Assembly (NCBI RefSeq): GCF_030463565.1
Contig: NC_134643.1
Coordinates: forward strand, 168,228,491-168,292,490
DNA length: 64,000 nt
Source: Pelecanus crispus
Taxonomy: Eukaryota > Chordata > Aves > Pelecaniformes > Pelecanidae
Reading direction: 5' to 3'
Shown: positions 15,001 through 30,000 of the stretch, one piece after another
How the letters are laid out: the number at the start of each line of letters is the position of its first letter
How positions within the stretch are numbered: the stretch's first letter is position 1
Made by a program: the position numbers and the translations under genes
The notes under the pieces: model-generated
Seen by the model: the letters and a program-made list of their open reading frames with translations, nothing else
What the model was told of the DNA's origin: nothing
The model's database searches: none

Positions 15001-18000
15001 CTGTTGGTAGAGAGTGGTATGAATGTTTGCCTTGGTTTTTATTTTGTTTCCTAATAATTTGTTTATTAGCTCCATTCCATTGAAGCTGCTATGTACTTAA
15101 TGTCATTCCCACAGGTATTTAAGGGATAACTTAATTAAATGATAGACAGAATTCTCTAAATAGGTTCATATTTGCTGTGTTATTAATGATATTTAAGAAT
15201 AAATTCTGATCCTGAAGTTACCTATATTTTACACATTTGGTATAGGATGAACTACTGCATATATAATAAAAAACAAGTTATATTGAATAGGGTAGTACTT
15301 CAAGATCTGTTTTAGGAAAAAAACCAAATTGTTCATAAATATTAAATTGTTCTATAGTCTTACTCTTAATATTCAAATAAAGTATAGTAGTTTTGCTGTT
15401 TCAATTTCTTGTATGTATACTCTGAAACTAATAGCCTTTATTACACTGTGGCTATAGGTGAACTGTGACTAAAAACTACAGAGTTGGGTTCAATATTTAG
15501 TACTTGTTAATGACAGTCAATACCTTATATTACAAATACAATTTATACAAACTACTCTTTGAATTAAGTCTTTTCTATTTATTGCTCCACCGTTAGAAAG
15601 AAATAAAGATACTATGTTGGCATCTAATTATTGGAAACACTTTAAACTGTGTTCTTAGTTACTCTTGTGCATCCTAAATGGCTTCTGAGATATAACTGAA
15701 ATACCACTAACAAACCCACAGAAAGCATCTTTGTTGTTGAAGCACGAAAGAACTGTCTTGGCTTTTTTGTGTTAACAAAAAAACCCCGTAACTAAATATG
15801 CAATTTTATTTTATAAGTGGTTATCACTGTTTTCCATGCCTAAAAAAGCTCAAATAGTGTCATATATTAAGTTTTGAGGAAATACTTTTCTTATAAATAC
15901 TTGGATAAATTTGATAATATTCATCTATCTGAAAGTGTGTTTTTCACTTTAAGAGAGGAGTTGAAAAAGGTATGGGATATCCGTCATTTCTGCCCTTGCC
16001 ATTTCAGCACTGAAGTTTTGGTTTTATGAGCAAATATTTTTTTTTTTTCTAATTATGACTTCTACTGGTATTTCATAATCACACTATGGTTCGCTCTATC
16101 TCATGCATCATTAATACTAATAGAAAATTCAAAGGTGGAATTTAGTTAGATGATGTCTCGTTTCTAGGAAGCAGTTGAATTTCAAGAGAGAGGCATTCAG
16201 CACCAAACTTACATCATGACATTCTACTTCCTGGGAGCCCTGTAGGCTCTTGAAGTTGACTTGGGTCAGTTTAGCCTGGTAGACTATGAGTAGGAAATTC
16301 AAACAACATTCTCAGAGCTATTTTCTGGGACTTCAAGGCACCTTTTTTTCCTTCAGACACCCAAAAAAAGTAGTAGTTCTGTTTCTTGTCTCTGGATTTC
16401 CTGCATTTCTTATCCTTTGCTCTTGTCTTCCTTTCTATCCATTCTGCTTCATCTGAGAAGCCTTGAGAAGTTAAGATTGTGTTGACAGAATTAAACCACG
16501 AAAGACTGTGGTAGGCAGATAGTAATTTGAATTTCAGTTTAAAATAATGTACCTAACCGAGCTTTTTCTTAAACTTAGATTTGTTATTTCTAAATAGTGT
16601 ACTCCTTTACATAGGTTTGTATAATGAAAAGTATCATGGATCTTTCCATTGCAACTGTGCTTTGTGACTGGTAATTAACTGTAATTACATAACTGTAAAA
16701 ACCTAATCCTGTATAGTTACTGTACAATTTAGTACTACATAGGTAATAATATTGATATATATGGGGCTGGGGATTGCATATTGAATATTGTGTATTCATT
16801 TAAAATATATTTTTGCTTACAGAAGAAACATTATTGGGACATTTTATGCTTAGTAACATTTCTTTCTCTATCTAAGCTACTGGGTCCTTTAGATGAAAAT
16901 GAATTCTATGCAGAAGACTTCAGTTTGTTGGAAAAAATAACATACAGTACCTCAGCAGAGAAGATTAAAGCTATTGTCAAAGAGATGGGAAACAGTAGTA
17001 AAAGGTAAAATTCTTCTGCATTTTGAGGCTTTACGATATACTGCCTTGTTTATTGCCTGTTACTAATAATCCTTTCGCATGGGAAATATGAACAAAGGTT
17101 CAAATATATGGTCATGGTAGTCTTCATACTATGTACTTATATATATATACACACTCTACATGCATTTAGTCAAAGTGTTTGTTGTTTGCATGCTGTATGT
17201 TTGCTATCCTCTTACTTAGCATCTGAGTACTTCTACGTAGACAGGTTTAAGTGTCCCTCATTTTCTTTGTAGCATTTCCCTGACAGACTTAGTATACTTA
17301 CCTACTCAGACACTTGCCCTATTTTTCTAGAAGAAATGGCACATCTGTTAAATTTTGTATCACCTTTATGCTTGGCTAATTTTGGTATGTAATACAGTTT
17401 TCCACTATATATATATATGTGTAAGCTATATATGCTCATTTTCAACTGCACGTGTCATTTACCCTGCTGCTGACAGCCTCTTTGGTAGAGAGCAGAAAAA
17501 GCACCCTGTGTTATTCAAGAGACATGCGCCTTTTTATCATTGGTCATATGTGTGATAAGGCTGAGGCATAAGAGATCACTGCTTATCCAAAGAATCATAT
17601 CCTCTCCAACTTGCCTCACAACATATGTGCAGCTGTGATAAATTACTCCAAATACTTTATCTACTTTCACGGTACTTACAACCAAGAGACAAGTACAGCT
17701 AACTAAATAACTAGCTTTTGTTTACTTAAGAGTAATTATAAAGAATAATAATAAGCATGATAAAACCCAGTGTATCTTAAAACCACAGTAATATCTGAGT
17801 ATTTATATTTGAAGTAAGAAAGTGAATTTTCTTTGGGAATTGTTAGAAAAGGAGCCTGTAGAGGCATGGAAAGATGTGGTGCTTGGACACCCTGCTAGAC
17901 AACACTCACACATCTGTTAATTGAAGAAGCATGAAGATGAGTTCTAGCCAGCTTTTATTCTAAGGATCCAGTTTGTGTACAAAGAAGAGAGCAAAATTAT

Positions 18001-21000
18001 ATTGTTTTTACAATATCTATTGACTTTCTGTGTCCAAGTATCATTTCTGTGATCTGGAAGGACTGGCGCAACTGAGAGAGTAACTACCAGAAAAATAAAA
18101 TCAAGAAGAGGTAGAACTATCAAGGAGATGAGTAGTGAGAGGCAAAACATATTTAATCAAACAGTAAGACTTAGTGACATTGAAATAGAACTACTAAGGT
18201 TTCTAAGGAATTTCTAGTAAGAAATAAAAAAAAATTAAAAGATGTGGCCAAGTAAACTTGAAACTTGTTCATTTATGTCTGTTCCTAGATGTTGTCAGAG
18301 AGGAAAAAAAAATTGCAAAAAAAGAAGTAATAAAGACCTATAAATATCAGCAGATTGTACCATCCAAACTGTGAGGCTGAATGGTAATTCTGCATCGCTT
18401 AATTTTAAGAAGTGTACAGTTCACAAGCTCTGAGGCGGTAGTAGTTCTTGGGCGTTGTCATGCTAAATGTTCTACTCAAAGCTACAAATCTTAAGGTGAT
18501 AATCTTTTTAAAGAGTTCAGGATGCAGGCTTTAAAATACCCCTTATGTAGACATACCTACATTAAAATGTGAATGTTTTACTCCTTTTTCTAATGAAAAA
18601 CAAATTGCATGTGCTTTATTTAATATAGTGGCAGTGATTTGATTATGAAAATAGATGCCCTACTGTCGTCTTTGCCTAAAACAGAGATGAGACAAGGTGC
18701 TGAATTACTCAAAGAACAGCACAGGTAAGTTCTGTCTGCCATGGTAATGCACTTACAGTACTTTCATATTGAAATTAGAATGTACTGATTACCACATAAG
18801 GTCTTTGAAAACTTGAGTAAGCATTCCAGTTTTAAAAGAAGTTGATTGTATGGTTGTATGAACAACCTGTTCATCTGACCTGGTGTAATGCATCTTTACC
18901 TCTCTCTTAATAAATTAATTAGTAATACCTAGTGATTTTCCAGCCCTATTCTTTACTGAGAAAAGAGCGATTAGAATTGATGTGAATACAAGTGGTGATC
19001 TGGAGTTAGAAAACTTGGAGTCTCTACATTTACTAAAATGTTAGAAGTAATTTCACAGATTAGAGCTAAAAGAAGCCCCCACTAATTTTCATTAATGTGG
19101 AAAACTCTAGCAGAGCTTTTTCTGTTTGTGGATCCTGAGTACTATTGTCAAGGCTAATATACATATGCTTATATTGTATAACAGTTTGTGGGTTAGCAGT
19201 CTCACTCTTAACCATGGCTTCTGTGATCAGCTTGACCCTAAAATACAATTAGATTAGACTGTAAAATGCAATTCGATTACATTCAAGTGCAAGCTGATGG
19301 GGCTTATTGGCACTTAATTCCTTCAGAAAAACTGAGCAGACTGTCTTCAGTTAACAGATTTACACTTGGCGAGCTCCTATTAGTGTCATTAGTGTATTTA
19401 CTTGTATGTTGGCTCCTTGTGTTTCTGATCCTAGATTTAGAAAGTGAATATGGCACAAGCATTGTCTTTTGTTGTCATTGTTAATGAATGAGACCTAAAA
19501 TACCAAGATGTGCATCTGTGAATCCTGTCGTCTTTGTAACAGGATACTAATGGTAGCCATTTTTAGTTTAAGCTTAGCTGGGGCAAACTTTCTGGAGCAA
19601 AGACAGGTACACTTTTTAAAAGGACATATGATAGCACAAGAACCATGATCAAAAATTTTTTTTTTTTTTAATGCTGTTTTCGAATCCTTACTTATTTTTA
19701 TTGGTAAAGCTGCCCTAGTGTGCTGCTGTTGTGCTGGCCCTATCTAATACTTGTTGAAAAGACAAGGAGTGAAATCAATAGCCTGTTTTAGGTGGCTAAC
19801 ACGTCTTCCAAAGCTATACTTATAACAGGGAGTACTATGCTGCTACCATATTGGAGGGAGTTTGACTCACTAATGGTACTCACATTTCTAAGGGGTTTTT
19901 TGGTTTGGGTTTTGGGGTTTTTTTTTTTGTGGAAAACAAATTCAGATAGTCCATTTTGGGTATTTACAGTACATGATTTTTTCTTTTCTTTTTTTTTAAG
20001 TTTTAAAGTTTACTACCATTTCTTTCCTGTAGATCCAGAGTACTTTAACTAGGATCTCCTTGACTTAGTCTAATCAAGTTTATGAAACGAAATTATTTTC
20101 TGGAATGCATAAAGCTAATCCATCCTATCAAGTTTCACACTTCTCAGTTGCCATTTTTTCCTACTGTTATTTTTAAATTGTGTTACTGCTGCCACTTGTC
20201 ATATCTGATGATTCTAGGTACCAGTAAAGGAAACTGTAGACCAGTGACAGAAAGGGCATTTTTAAAATTTTGCTGTGTGTTTTTCCTTTTATTTTATTGA
20301 TTTTATAATGGGGCATGTATTTAATCAATAACCAATATGGAACTGTGTAGATTAATGCTAAATTTTAATTGCTGCTCATGTTTAGCTTTTCTAGTGATAT
20401 CACAGGGAGCAATAATGATTACTGCTTGAAATAAGGGAAACGTCTTCACAAGCAGTAAAATCTAAAGTGGCTCTGATATTACAAATTCATGCCTGAAAAT
20501 GTTCGTTATTTCCACAAATTCAGTTTAGAGTTTTCATGTCACTTATTATTTTTTCTAACAGTGTAGTAAAAGTCAATCCCCAACAGAATGAACCATTCTA
20601 TGATGTTATTGCTATTGTGGATCCATTGACAAGAGAAGCACAGAAGATGGCTCATTTATTGATTGTAAGATGGTGGTAATTTCTTTTAATTTGCATATTT
20701 GTAGTTTAATTTTTACTAAACTTTTTCTTATTTCCATGTACAGTGTAGTAAAGGGGTAAACAAAACGTGGGTTTTTTTAAAAATATATATTTGGTTATTT
20801 CAATTCATATTAAAAAGTTGGGGATGATCTAATTCATCCTTGTAAGTACTTAATTTGCAATTAAAATTCAGATGCCCCATGAACCATTCCTCTTAAAAGG
20901 GAGTCCATAAATGCTCTTTATAGTCAGTAGAAGGAAAGGAGGAGATTGCGTAATATAGAGGAAAGGATCTCCCATCTCAAAATCTTAAGAGGCATATGCT

Positions 21001-24000
21001 TCTTTCCATTAAACCAAATCACCTTAGTTTTCCAAGGTACCTAAATGAGGTAGTCTAAATCTGACCCGCAATATGATCATAAGAAGATTGGACTATAAAC
21101 CTTTCAGTTCTTGCAAAGGTATTTCTCAGTTGATTAATGCTGCCAAGTATATCTAGAGGCCTTCTGTTGTGTGTAGCTATTGATCATGTAAAGAGAGACT
21201 GTCCTAAAAACATAGCTCCTAAAATGATTTTCTTTTTTCACTAGCTGCAGAATATCACTTTACCTCAGGTTCCTTTATAGTTTCCCATAAAAATGTAAAT
21301 TTTGTCTTCTCTTTATGGTCCGTTACAATTCTGAAGCCTGTAACTTGATTTTTGCCGCATCCTGGTTTATCTTTTTCTCTGCAGTAATTATGAAAGTTTC
21401 ATAAATTTTTACACTGCTTTTCCCCCTTCCATTTTCATAGCCTTATGCCTTTTGTATTAAAAGTTGAGGCATCCACTCACTCTTCATACATAATAGTGAA
21501 GCAAAGTAAAACATTTAAAAATTTCACAAAAATCTGTTATTTCAAGACTCTGAAGTACTAGCTTTTCTGTAGAACCAGTTCTTTCATTTCACCATTCTCA
21601 GTTAAAATGAAAGCTTGATATTACCAAATGAAAATATTTTCATTTTGGAATTTACTAGAAACTCTCTCCATTCAGCCAGAAGTTCATCTTATGGTAAGTT
21701 GTGTGTAGGACCTTGTAGCTCAGATCAGAAGCCTCCATTCCTCCTAGAGCAACAGGCTTCCTAATGAGCAGTATTTTCCCTAATGCCTGCTTAGGCAAAT
21801 GACTCCCATGGTGTATCAAGCTGTTCAGCCATTGCAGATCCTACTTGATTCATAGGATCTATAGTCTTATTCAAGAAGCCAACCCTTAGGAGAGAATAAT
21901 AAAATGCTGATGAAACTGAACAAATCAGAAATATTTTAATGTAGATGAAACTTATTTTCAAGTTTTTTTTATTATTTTTAAATAAAAAATAAAATAATCT
22001 GAAAATTAGAAGAAAAATATATCTAATTATCTGGAGAGCTACCTCCTCCTGGTGTGGAGACAAAACATGCATACATATACAGCAAGCCCCAAACTCTAAG
22101 TTTCTAAATGGATGCCTTTCTGATTGTCTTGCTATATATAGGTGACTTAAATACTGTAAACTTTAAGCACTGGGATATATTTGTATTTCAAGGATCTTTT
22201 TTTGAATAACACAACTGGATTAGTGCACAGTATATTGGGATGGTAGCTATTCATGGTGCAAAATTTGTGTAGTAACTATTACAGCAAAGCACATGATTCT
22301 TGCCCCAGTCCATGTTCAATGTGTCCACATTATGATTTTTTTTTTTTTTTTTTTTTACCCTGGTGAAAGTGTGCTATTATATTACTTTGTGTCACTTAAT
22401 AGTCACTTCAAAGAAGTATTTTGGTAATTTTTTTTTAAAATATAAACAAAAAGTTACTCATATTAAATGGAATTGAAATTGAGAAGGTGTGAACAGCTAT
22501 AGGTAAACTGTAACCTAACTTTACTGCATAGTCTGAGAATGTGGCAATTTAAGGCCAGGGGCAAGGTATGAGTCACAGCATGAAAGAGCAGAGCGAAGGC
22601 TTTTATCTGTTTTTAAAAAATATACTGGATTGTATCATAAGAACTGCTCTATATGATCTCCAGAGAGAAGCAGGCAGAACTTTCCATATACCATGTGTTT
22701 TACCTTTTTCAAAAAGTTTTGTCATAGACTTTAGCATCAAATATTTCCAGACAAGGCAACAGTCACTGTCTACAGTAGATCTTTAAATGCTAGCCCTGGC
22801 TTGACAAGGGTTGGACTGTATCAGTTCTCAGCAGAATACATGGAATAGCTAACTGGTCCTAAAGTTACGAAGGTGGTCTCTAAGATGATGTGAAAAAAGT
22901 AGAAATTCCTCCTTCTAAAAATGAGGACAAAATGGAAGAGTTGTGGGTTTTTTTTCTCATGGTTCACCAAAAACAGCTGAAAAAACTGTACATGGTGCCA
23001 TTGAACATGCTACATATCCCCTAGTCTAACTGCTTCACTTCAGCACTATGTAACTCTTAGGATCATCTACTTTTCTTTTTCTTGTTCCAGTAACTGTCAA
23101 AGAATTTTAAAATGTGGAGAGAAAAATCAAACCTTTTCTTTTTTCCTGTCAATTATCTTTTGCATTTTTTTCTTTGTTCAGTCTGTCTTCACAGAGAAAC
23201 TCTTATTCCATCCCTAAAGTGAGGAGAAACCTCTGAAGGAGCCCCTTTTGATAATCTAGTCTGATTTCCTGTATAACATAGGTCATAGGACTTCTTTTTA
23301 TCAATTAGTATTTGAAGTAGAAATCATTCTTTTTAACCTAATCCTAATTTCAATATTATCAAGCGGTTGAGTAAGATCACAGCTCCTGGTGAGCTTTTCC
23401 AGTGGCTAATTAACCTGTTAAACTCGGACTTAGAATTGCAGAATTTTATTTAGCTCCATACTGTAAGCATTCATCTTCTGATCATTTTGCCAGTTCTATT
23501 GAAGACTCTATTATAAGAGTTTGTTTTCAGTGCAGATGCTTCATATTATGGTGATGTGCACTCAGAATTCAAAGTGATTGTTGAATAATCGTGGTTTAGT
23601 GAGTTAATGCTTTTCAGATGAGTTGTGGTAACTTACAGTAAGTGTTTTGCAAAGTGACTGCACATGGAAAATAAAACTTGGGCTTAAATCATTTTCAAGC
23701 CATGCAAACTGAAGTAATTCCGCCATTTGTTACAGTTTGAAATACTCCCTGAACAAAATTTCCATGCTCTTCTTTGCGTTTTCTTAATTAAACAGACTGA
23801 ACTCTTCAAACACCCTGCTATAAAAAAGGCCTTCCAATCTTGAACCATTTTCATGTGTTGACTTGAATGCCCTGCCTTTTGGTGTCCTTATAAGCCCTAA
23901 ATAACAGAACTGAATTCAGTATTCCAGAAGTTACATTGTTGGAAAACACAGAGATAATGCATTCTTGTCTTATTTGTCATTTCCTATTTAAGTTCCTTTG

Positions 24001-27000
24001 AAATGCTAATTAAGAGTGGCATTATTCTTTTGGCTACAATACTATGTTAAATTTCATGGTCAGCTGATGAATTGGGATGACACCTCAGTCTTTTTCAAGA
24101 TCACTTCATTCTGCACACAACCACCTATCAATGCAGATTGCTGAAGTGTTGTTCTTACTAATGGAATGAGGGTTTTGTCTTGTTTGGAGATAAAGTGCAA
24201 TACACGTTTACATAATTTTGGATGCAACATCTTTATTTGAGAAATTGTTTTCTTTAGTGTTGAAAATTCTGGGTATGTTTCAGAAGATGAGACCAGCTAG
24301 CACTGGTTACAAATGCTTTTTATTCTGAATGATGGCTAGATACTTGTGTCACTTTGACCTCTGTTTTGATTTTGGAGGTCTTTAACCCATGTCATGTAAT
24401 ACTTTCCCTTCTTATGCTTTCAGTGCTGTTTAAGTTCTTGTTTCCTGCTTCTTCACTTGTTCTCACCCTTACGCTATTCCCTAGTCTTTTTTTTTTTTTT
24501 TTCTCGGTAGTTTTTCAGTGATTGTATTCAGGTGACACAAAGAATGAGAATGAGAAACTAGGAGCAGAACTGGTCCCTAGGACTATGTAAAGTTATAGCA
24601 CTATAGTAAAGAATATGTGTAGCCATGGGTTGAACTGAGGAAAGAAAAACATGTTTAGAATAAAAAAGAGATTTAATGATGACCATTGTTTTGCTTTGTT
24701 CCCAATTTACTTGCCATTATGGTAATTTTAGATTTTAGCCTTAGTGATATCAGTATTTTAACTTAGCTTTAATATCTTATTTGCTTTTCTAATAATATCT
24801 GTAAAGGTAGACACAGCTGCTTTATGCTTTCAAATAAGCACTTTGGATCGGAAACCACAGAATGAAGATAACTTGGTAAAGGCTTTTAAGAGTGCTTTAA
24901 AGAAATTAATAGCTTTGTTAACTTTAAACAAAATAGATTGCTCAAAAAAAAAAAAGAAAAAAAATACTGCCCTAATATGGTTTTTTATATAACAGCATCC
25001 AGAAAACTAGTATTTTAGAAATGAACAGATGAAGAAACTGAGAAAGAAGTAGAAATATTTTAACTTACTGGAATGTTTTGAAGTTGATCGAATAGTTTAA
25101 CACATCCTTAATCTATTGCTGACATTTAAAATTATTAAATCATAGAATAGTTTGGATTGGAGGGGACCTTTAAAGGTCATCTAGTCTAACCTCCCTGCAA
25201 TGAGCAGGGACCTCTTCAACTGGATCAGGTTGCTCAGAGCCCCATCCAACCTGACCTTGAATGCTTCCAGGGATGGGGCATCTACCACCTCTCTGGGCAA
25301 CCTGTCCAGTGTTTCACCACCCTCATGGTAAAAAAATTCTTCCTTATATATAGTCTAAATCTACCCTCTTTTAGTTTAAAACCATTACCCCTTGTCCTAT
25401 TGCAACAGGCTCTGCTAAAAAGTCTGTCCCCATCTTTCTTATAAGCCCCTTCTATATGTTGAAAGGCTGTAATCAGGTCTCCCTGGAGCCTTCTCTTTTC
25501 CAGGCTGAACAACCCCAACTCTCAGCCTTTCCTTATAGGAGAGGTGCTCCAGCCCTCCGACCATTTTTGTGGCCCTCTTCTGGACCCACTCCAACAGGTC
25601 CATGTCCTTCTTGTGCTGAGGGCTCCGGAGCTGGACGCAGTACTCCAGGTGAGGTCTCACCAGAGCAGAGCAGAAGGGCAGAATCACCTCCCTCGACCTG
25701 CTGGCCACGCTTCTTTTGATGCAGCCCAGGATACGGTTGGCTTTCTCGGCTGCAAGCGCACATTGTTGGCTCATGTCCAACTTTTCATCTGCCAGTACGC
25801 TCAAGTCCTTCTCTGCAGGGCTGCTTTCAATCCCTTCATCCCCCAGCCTGTGTTGATACCGGGTGTTGCTCAGACCCAGGTGCAGGACCCTGCACTTGGC
25901 CTTGTTGAACCTCATGAGGTTCACATGGGCCCACTTCTCAAGCTTGTCCAGGACCCTCTGGATGGCATCCCATCCCTTGGGCGCGGCAACTGCACCACTC
26001 AGCTTGGTGTCATCTGCGAACTTGCTGAGGGTGCACTCGATCCCACTGTCTATGTCATTGATGAAGATATCAAACAGTACTGGTCCCAGTGTGGACCCCT
26101 GAAGGACACCACTTGTCACTGATCTCCATCTGGACATTGACCTGTTGACCACTACCACTAATTAATACTTAATTAAGTATTAAATTAATTCTTTGAGCTG
26201 CACTATATTCAACAATTTACTGCATAGAACAATTTTAATAAGAGTAAAAGTGATTGGTTTAAGATTGGTTGTTGAATAAAAGGCACATGTTGTACTTACA
26301 AACTTTCAAGTGCTTTAAAATCTTCTAGAAAACACAATATAAGAAAGGTGATAATATAATTTACTTAAGCATTGGAAAATGGGGATAGCTTCTCTTTAAG
26401 AAACTGCATCACTAGGGGAAAACTAATATTTTTACTCTCAAGAATATTGTGTGCTAAATCATGCAGCTTTAAAAAAGGTCAAATCTTTATTTGGAATATC
26501 TGATAACAGCCGTTAATTTACAGATATATTTTGAACTTTAAAATGTTTGCGGTTTCTACTGAAGTTTGGGAAATGACAGGATGTCACAAGGATAACGGCT
26601 TATTTTCAAAGTTTGATGATTACCAAGAACCATTTTTTATAGAGATCTTTTTTCTGTAGGTACTCAAAGACATTATCAATGTGAAACTCAGGTTGTTTTT
26701 GAACTGCAGATCTAAGCTGTCAGAAGTGCCACTGAAGAGGTAAGTAGTCTATAGCTTTTCTTAGAAGTATATGATCTCGCTCGGTTTGGAAAAACAGCCT
26801 TAACAGTCTATATTCCCTTAAAAAATATACAGTTGTTTGTGTTTCTGGATTCTTTTGTTGCATTAGTTATTTTCTTTGAACATAAGTTGAAAGTTATCTA
26901 AGGAATTCGCAGCTGTTGAGAAAAATTCTAATTCTAAGGTGTCAAGCATGGGATCACAGGGAAATGATCTAGTCCATCAGATGCACCTCTCAAACAGTCC

Positions 27001-30000
27001 TTAGAGAAATCAGTGGAGAGTCTTTCATGCCTGTGAAAACTTGCAGAGGGAGATTGTCTGCCTAACTTGGTCACTTCTTACAGTCCACTTACTGTGTAAT
27101 GAATTTTACAGATTATGTACGCTTAACTTAAAGAGGAAATTCATCTGAGTAAATGTACTGTCTGCATTTGAGATCTCATTATAATTCATTAAGAATATTA
27201 TACCCTGAAAGTACTTGCCTTAAATTGAAGTTTCTTTTAACTGCCTGTAAAGACCAGGGTTCACTAATTCAGTTATAGACATTTACCCTGAACTGAATTC
27301 CCCAGAGAGGGTTCCTTTCCCTCTAAAAGAAAGGTTTAAGCACTGCCATCCTTTGGCGGATATTTTACCTATAATCTTATTATGAGAGAGAGCTGGTGGT
27401 AGTGCCTTCCCTTTAGCTAGCAGATTAGAGAATTACTCACTTGCGCCCAAAACAGAAACCCTTAGTTTCTGTTTGGTTTGAGAGGAGTTGAACTCGTACC
27501 TCTTATACTGCAAGAGAGCGTCTTAATCATCAATCTTGTGAGTATCTTGTGTGAACACTGTCATGATCACTTTTAAAGCTAGCCACTTTGTAGGTATTAG
27601 TGCCTGGTTCTTTCCTTCTGCTTGGCGGAGGTGAGAGAAAGAAGTGTTCTGGCATCTACTCTGTGGACAGGTTGTATTTTTCTTGCAGCAATGATTTCAT
27701 ATGAAATGCATCCATGTACTGGCCCAAATACATTGTGGGAAAATTGCATTCCTCCTGATGGGTACAGACTTTCTTACCTTTTTACTTTTCATAGTAATTA
27801 AATGTGCTTTTTTTTTTTTCCACATGAAGCACTCACTGCTTTCTCCTTTCACTCTCCATCTTCAGTGCTCTTCTTTCTCTGTTCTGATTCTTTTAATTTT
27901 GTTGAATATCAGTAGAGGAAGGAAGAAAATCATCATTATTTTGTTGTTGCAAGGATCTTTTTACCTGTGGAATAAACGGAGTAAGTGTTGGAGAGGAATA
28001 GATGCACCTCTCCTTTCCTGTGCTCTCTGTCTTTGCTGCTCCTAGTGCCAGGAACTGTTCCCAAAGACTTTTCTTCCAGCAGGTTAGTCCTTCTGCTTAG
28101 TTTAGGAATACAGATTCTGAGAATCCAAAGCAGTTCACAGTCAAGATGTTAAGATGCCCCTCTTGGATGTTTACCTTTCCAGCTGTTTAGAATGTTAGTG
28201 GGAGCTATGCACTTTCCCAGCAAAAATTTATCAAAAATGAATAGTTCTGTCTTCATCTACCAGCCCATTTGAGATGCTGTAGGTATTGTCTGACAGTACC
28301 CCAAACAACAGGGAGCTATCATGCCTCCAAATGTAACTAATTTGGTAAACGTTCACTGTATTTCAAAGTATTTTAGAAGAAGAACTTCATGTTTGGAACT
28401 TTATGTAAGTGTATTTTTTTTTTTTAACACTTCTTTTTCAACAGCTTCTATCGTTTTGTTCTGGAACCAGAATTAACTTACGGGATCAACAAGCACCTTC
28501 CTTCTGAACCAATGGCAAAATTCCTAGAATTGCCAGAATCACCCCTTTTGACTCTAAACATGATCACTCCTGAAAGCTGGTTGGTTGAAGCAGTAAACAG
28601 TTCCTGTGATCTCGATAACATTCATTTACAGGATGTAAGTAATAGTTTGTAAACATTATAATACTTGTGTTGGACCTTCTACCTCAAGAGGGAAATGGAA
28701 ATCTTGTGGGATTTTTGTCTCTTGTTTTCCAGAAATGCTTTCTGTGGTAATTGATTATTTGGTCAGTATTTTACCATTTTTATTTTCATTATCTGTTTTT
28801 CACATTCTCTCTTACTTTAAAAAAAAAAAACCCAAGTCTTAAAAGAAAGCCATGAAACAGAAAAAAATCAGAATGCAGAATACAAGTAAAAGCAATTTAT
28901 CTGCTGTGTTAAGCTTTATAATGTCTACGGAAATATTCTTTTTTTTTAGATAAAAATAAAGCACTGAAGGGATTCTGTGTGCTAGCTTTTTTTTTTTTTT
29001 TTTTTTAGTAAATATTTTTGGTAATAATAGGTTTAACCTAGGTAAATCTTCAAATAAACCAGAATATATTGCTGTTTATTAATATAGATTAGAATATATT
29101 TGACCCTTTTTTAGTTCACTATTTTTTAAATTATATTTTTAATCTCTCTGCTCTAAAATCGCTAGATTTGTTTCAGTCACTAAACCTATGCAAAATATTG
29201 AGTGTTTGATCCACCAAAGCTGTGTATTTGGAAGGCGTATTGTGAAAATAAAGGTTGTGATTTACCTTACTGAAGCTGAGATGTCTCAGCTTCCTCAAGA
29301 GTCAATGGAGAGAAGGTCCCTCTCCACAGTGATTCATCCTCTCTCTTTACCTTACATACCTATTTTAAAATTGAGTGAAAGTCCTTCTGGAAGGGTCTTT
29401 CTCTTTTTTTTTGGGGGGGGGGAGGTGTAGTTGAATTTAGGTGAAGTAAATCCCACACGTTTGTCATTGTAATATGTTGCTTTTCCCACATAGTTAAATG
29501 ACATAATTTGCCAATGAAATGTTCCTTCCACAGATAAAAGGGATGGTTATAGCAGAATATGAGCTAGAATATATATTGCTTGAAGGACATTGCTTTGATG
29601 TGACAACTGGACAACCTCCTCGAGGGTTACAGTTCACTCTGGGCACAAAGGCTAATCCTGTCATGGTTGATACTATTGTGATGGCCAACCTGGTAAGTAC
29701 AGAAATAGGCATTACAGTTGCACAGTCTTCATGAGAATTCTTTATGAGCTTCTTGTTCTTTGAATCCATTTCTCTGTGTTGCAAGCTTAGCAATGCTAAA
29801 AGTAACAGGAGTATCCTGGAATTGAGACCACCTACAAAAGAAGATTTGCATCTCTAATTTGCTGAGCTTTTTCCCCCGCCTCCTCTGACCCAGTGTAGGT
29901 TTGGATGTAGCCTAATTTTAGATCCTTATCTGAAGTGCCTAAACTGGGAGTCTAATTGCCTTAAGTAGATGTTAGGATGTATATATATTCAGATGGAGAT

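Larger units (their letters stand above)
20665..26659 (+). other. UGGT2 intron e11-e12 (largest mapped intron)
   Basis: 5,995 bases. It contains a T21 run (22336-22356), the ancient CR1 relic at 23215-24150, a T16 run (24487-24502), and the CR1 at 25139-26160. The remainder is AT-rich unique sequence. Confidence 0.85.

Noticed and set aside
25544-26122. 192-codon plus-strand frame
   Set aside because: It is the antisense shadow of the CR1 reverse transcriptase frame on the minus strand.
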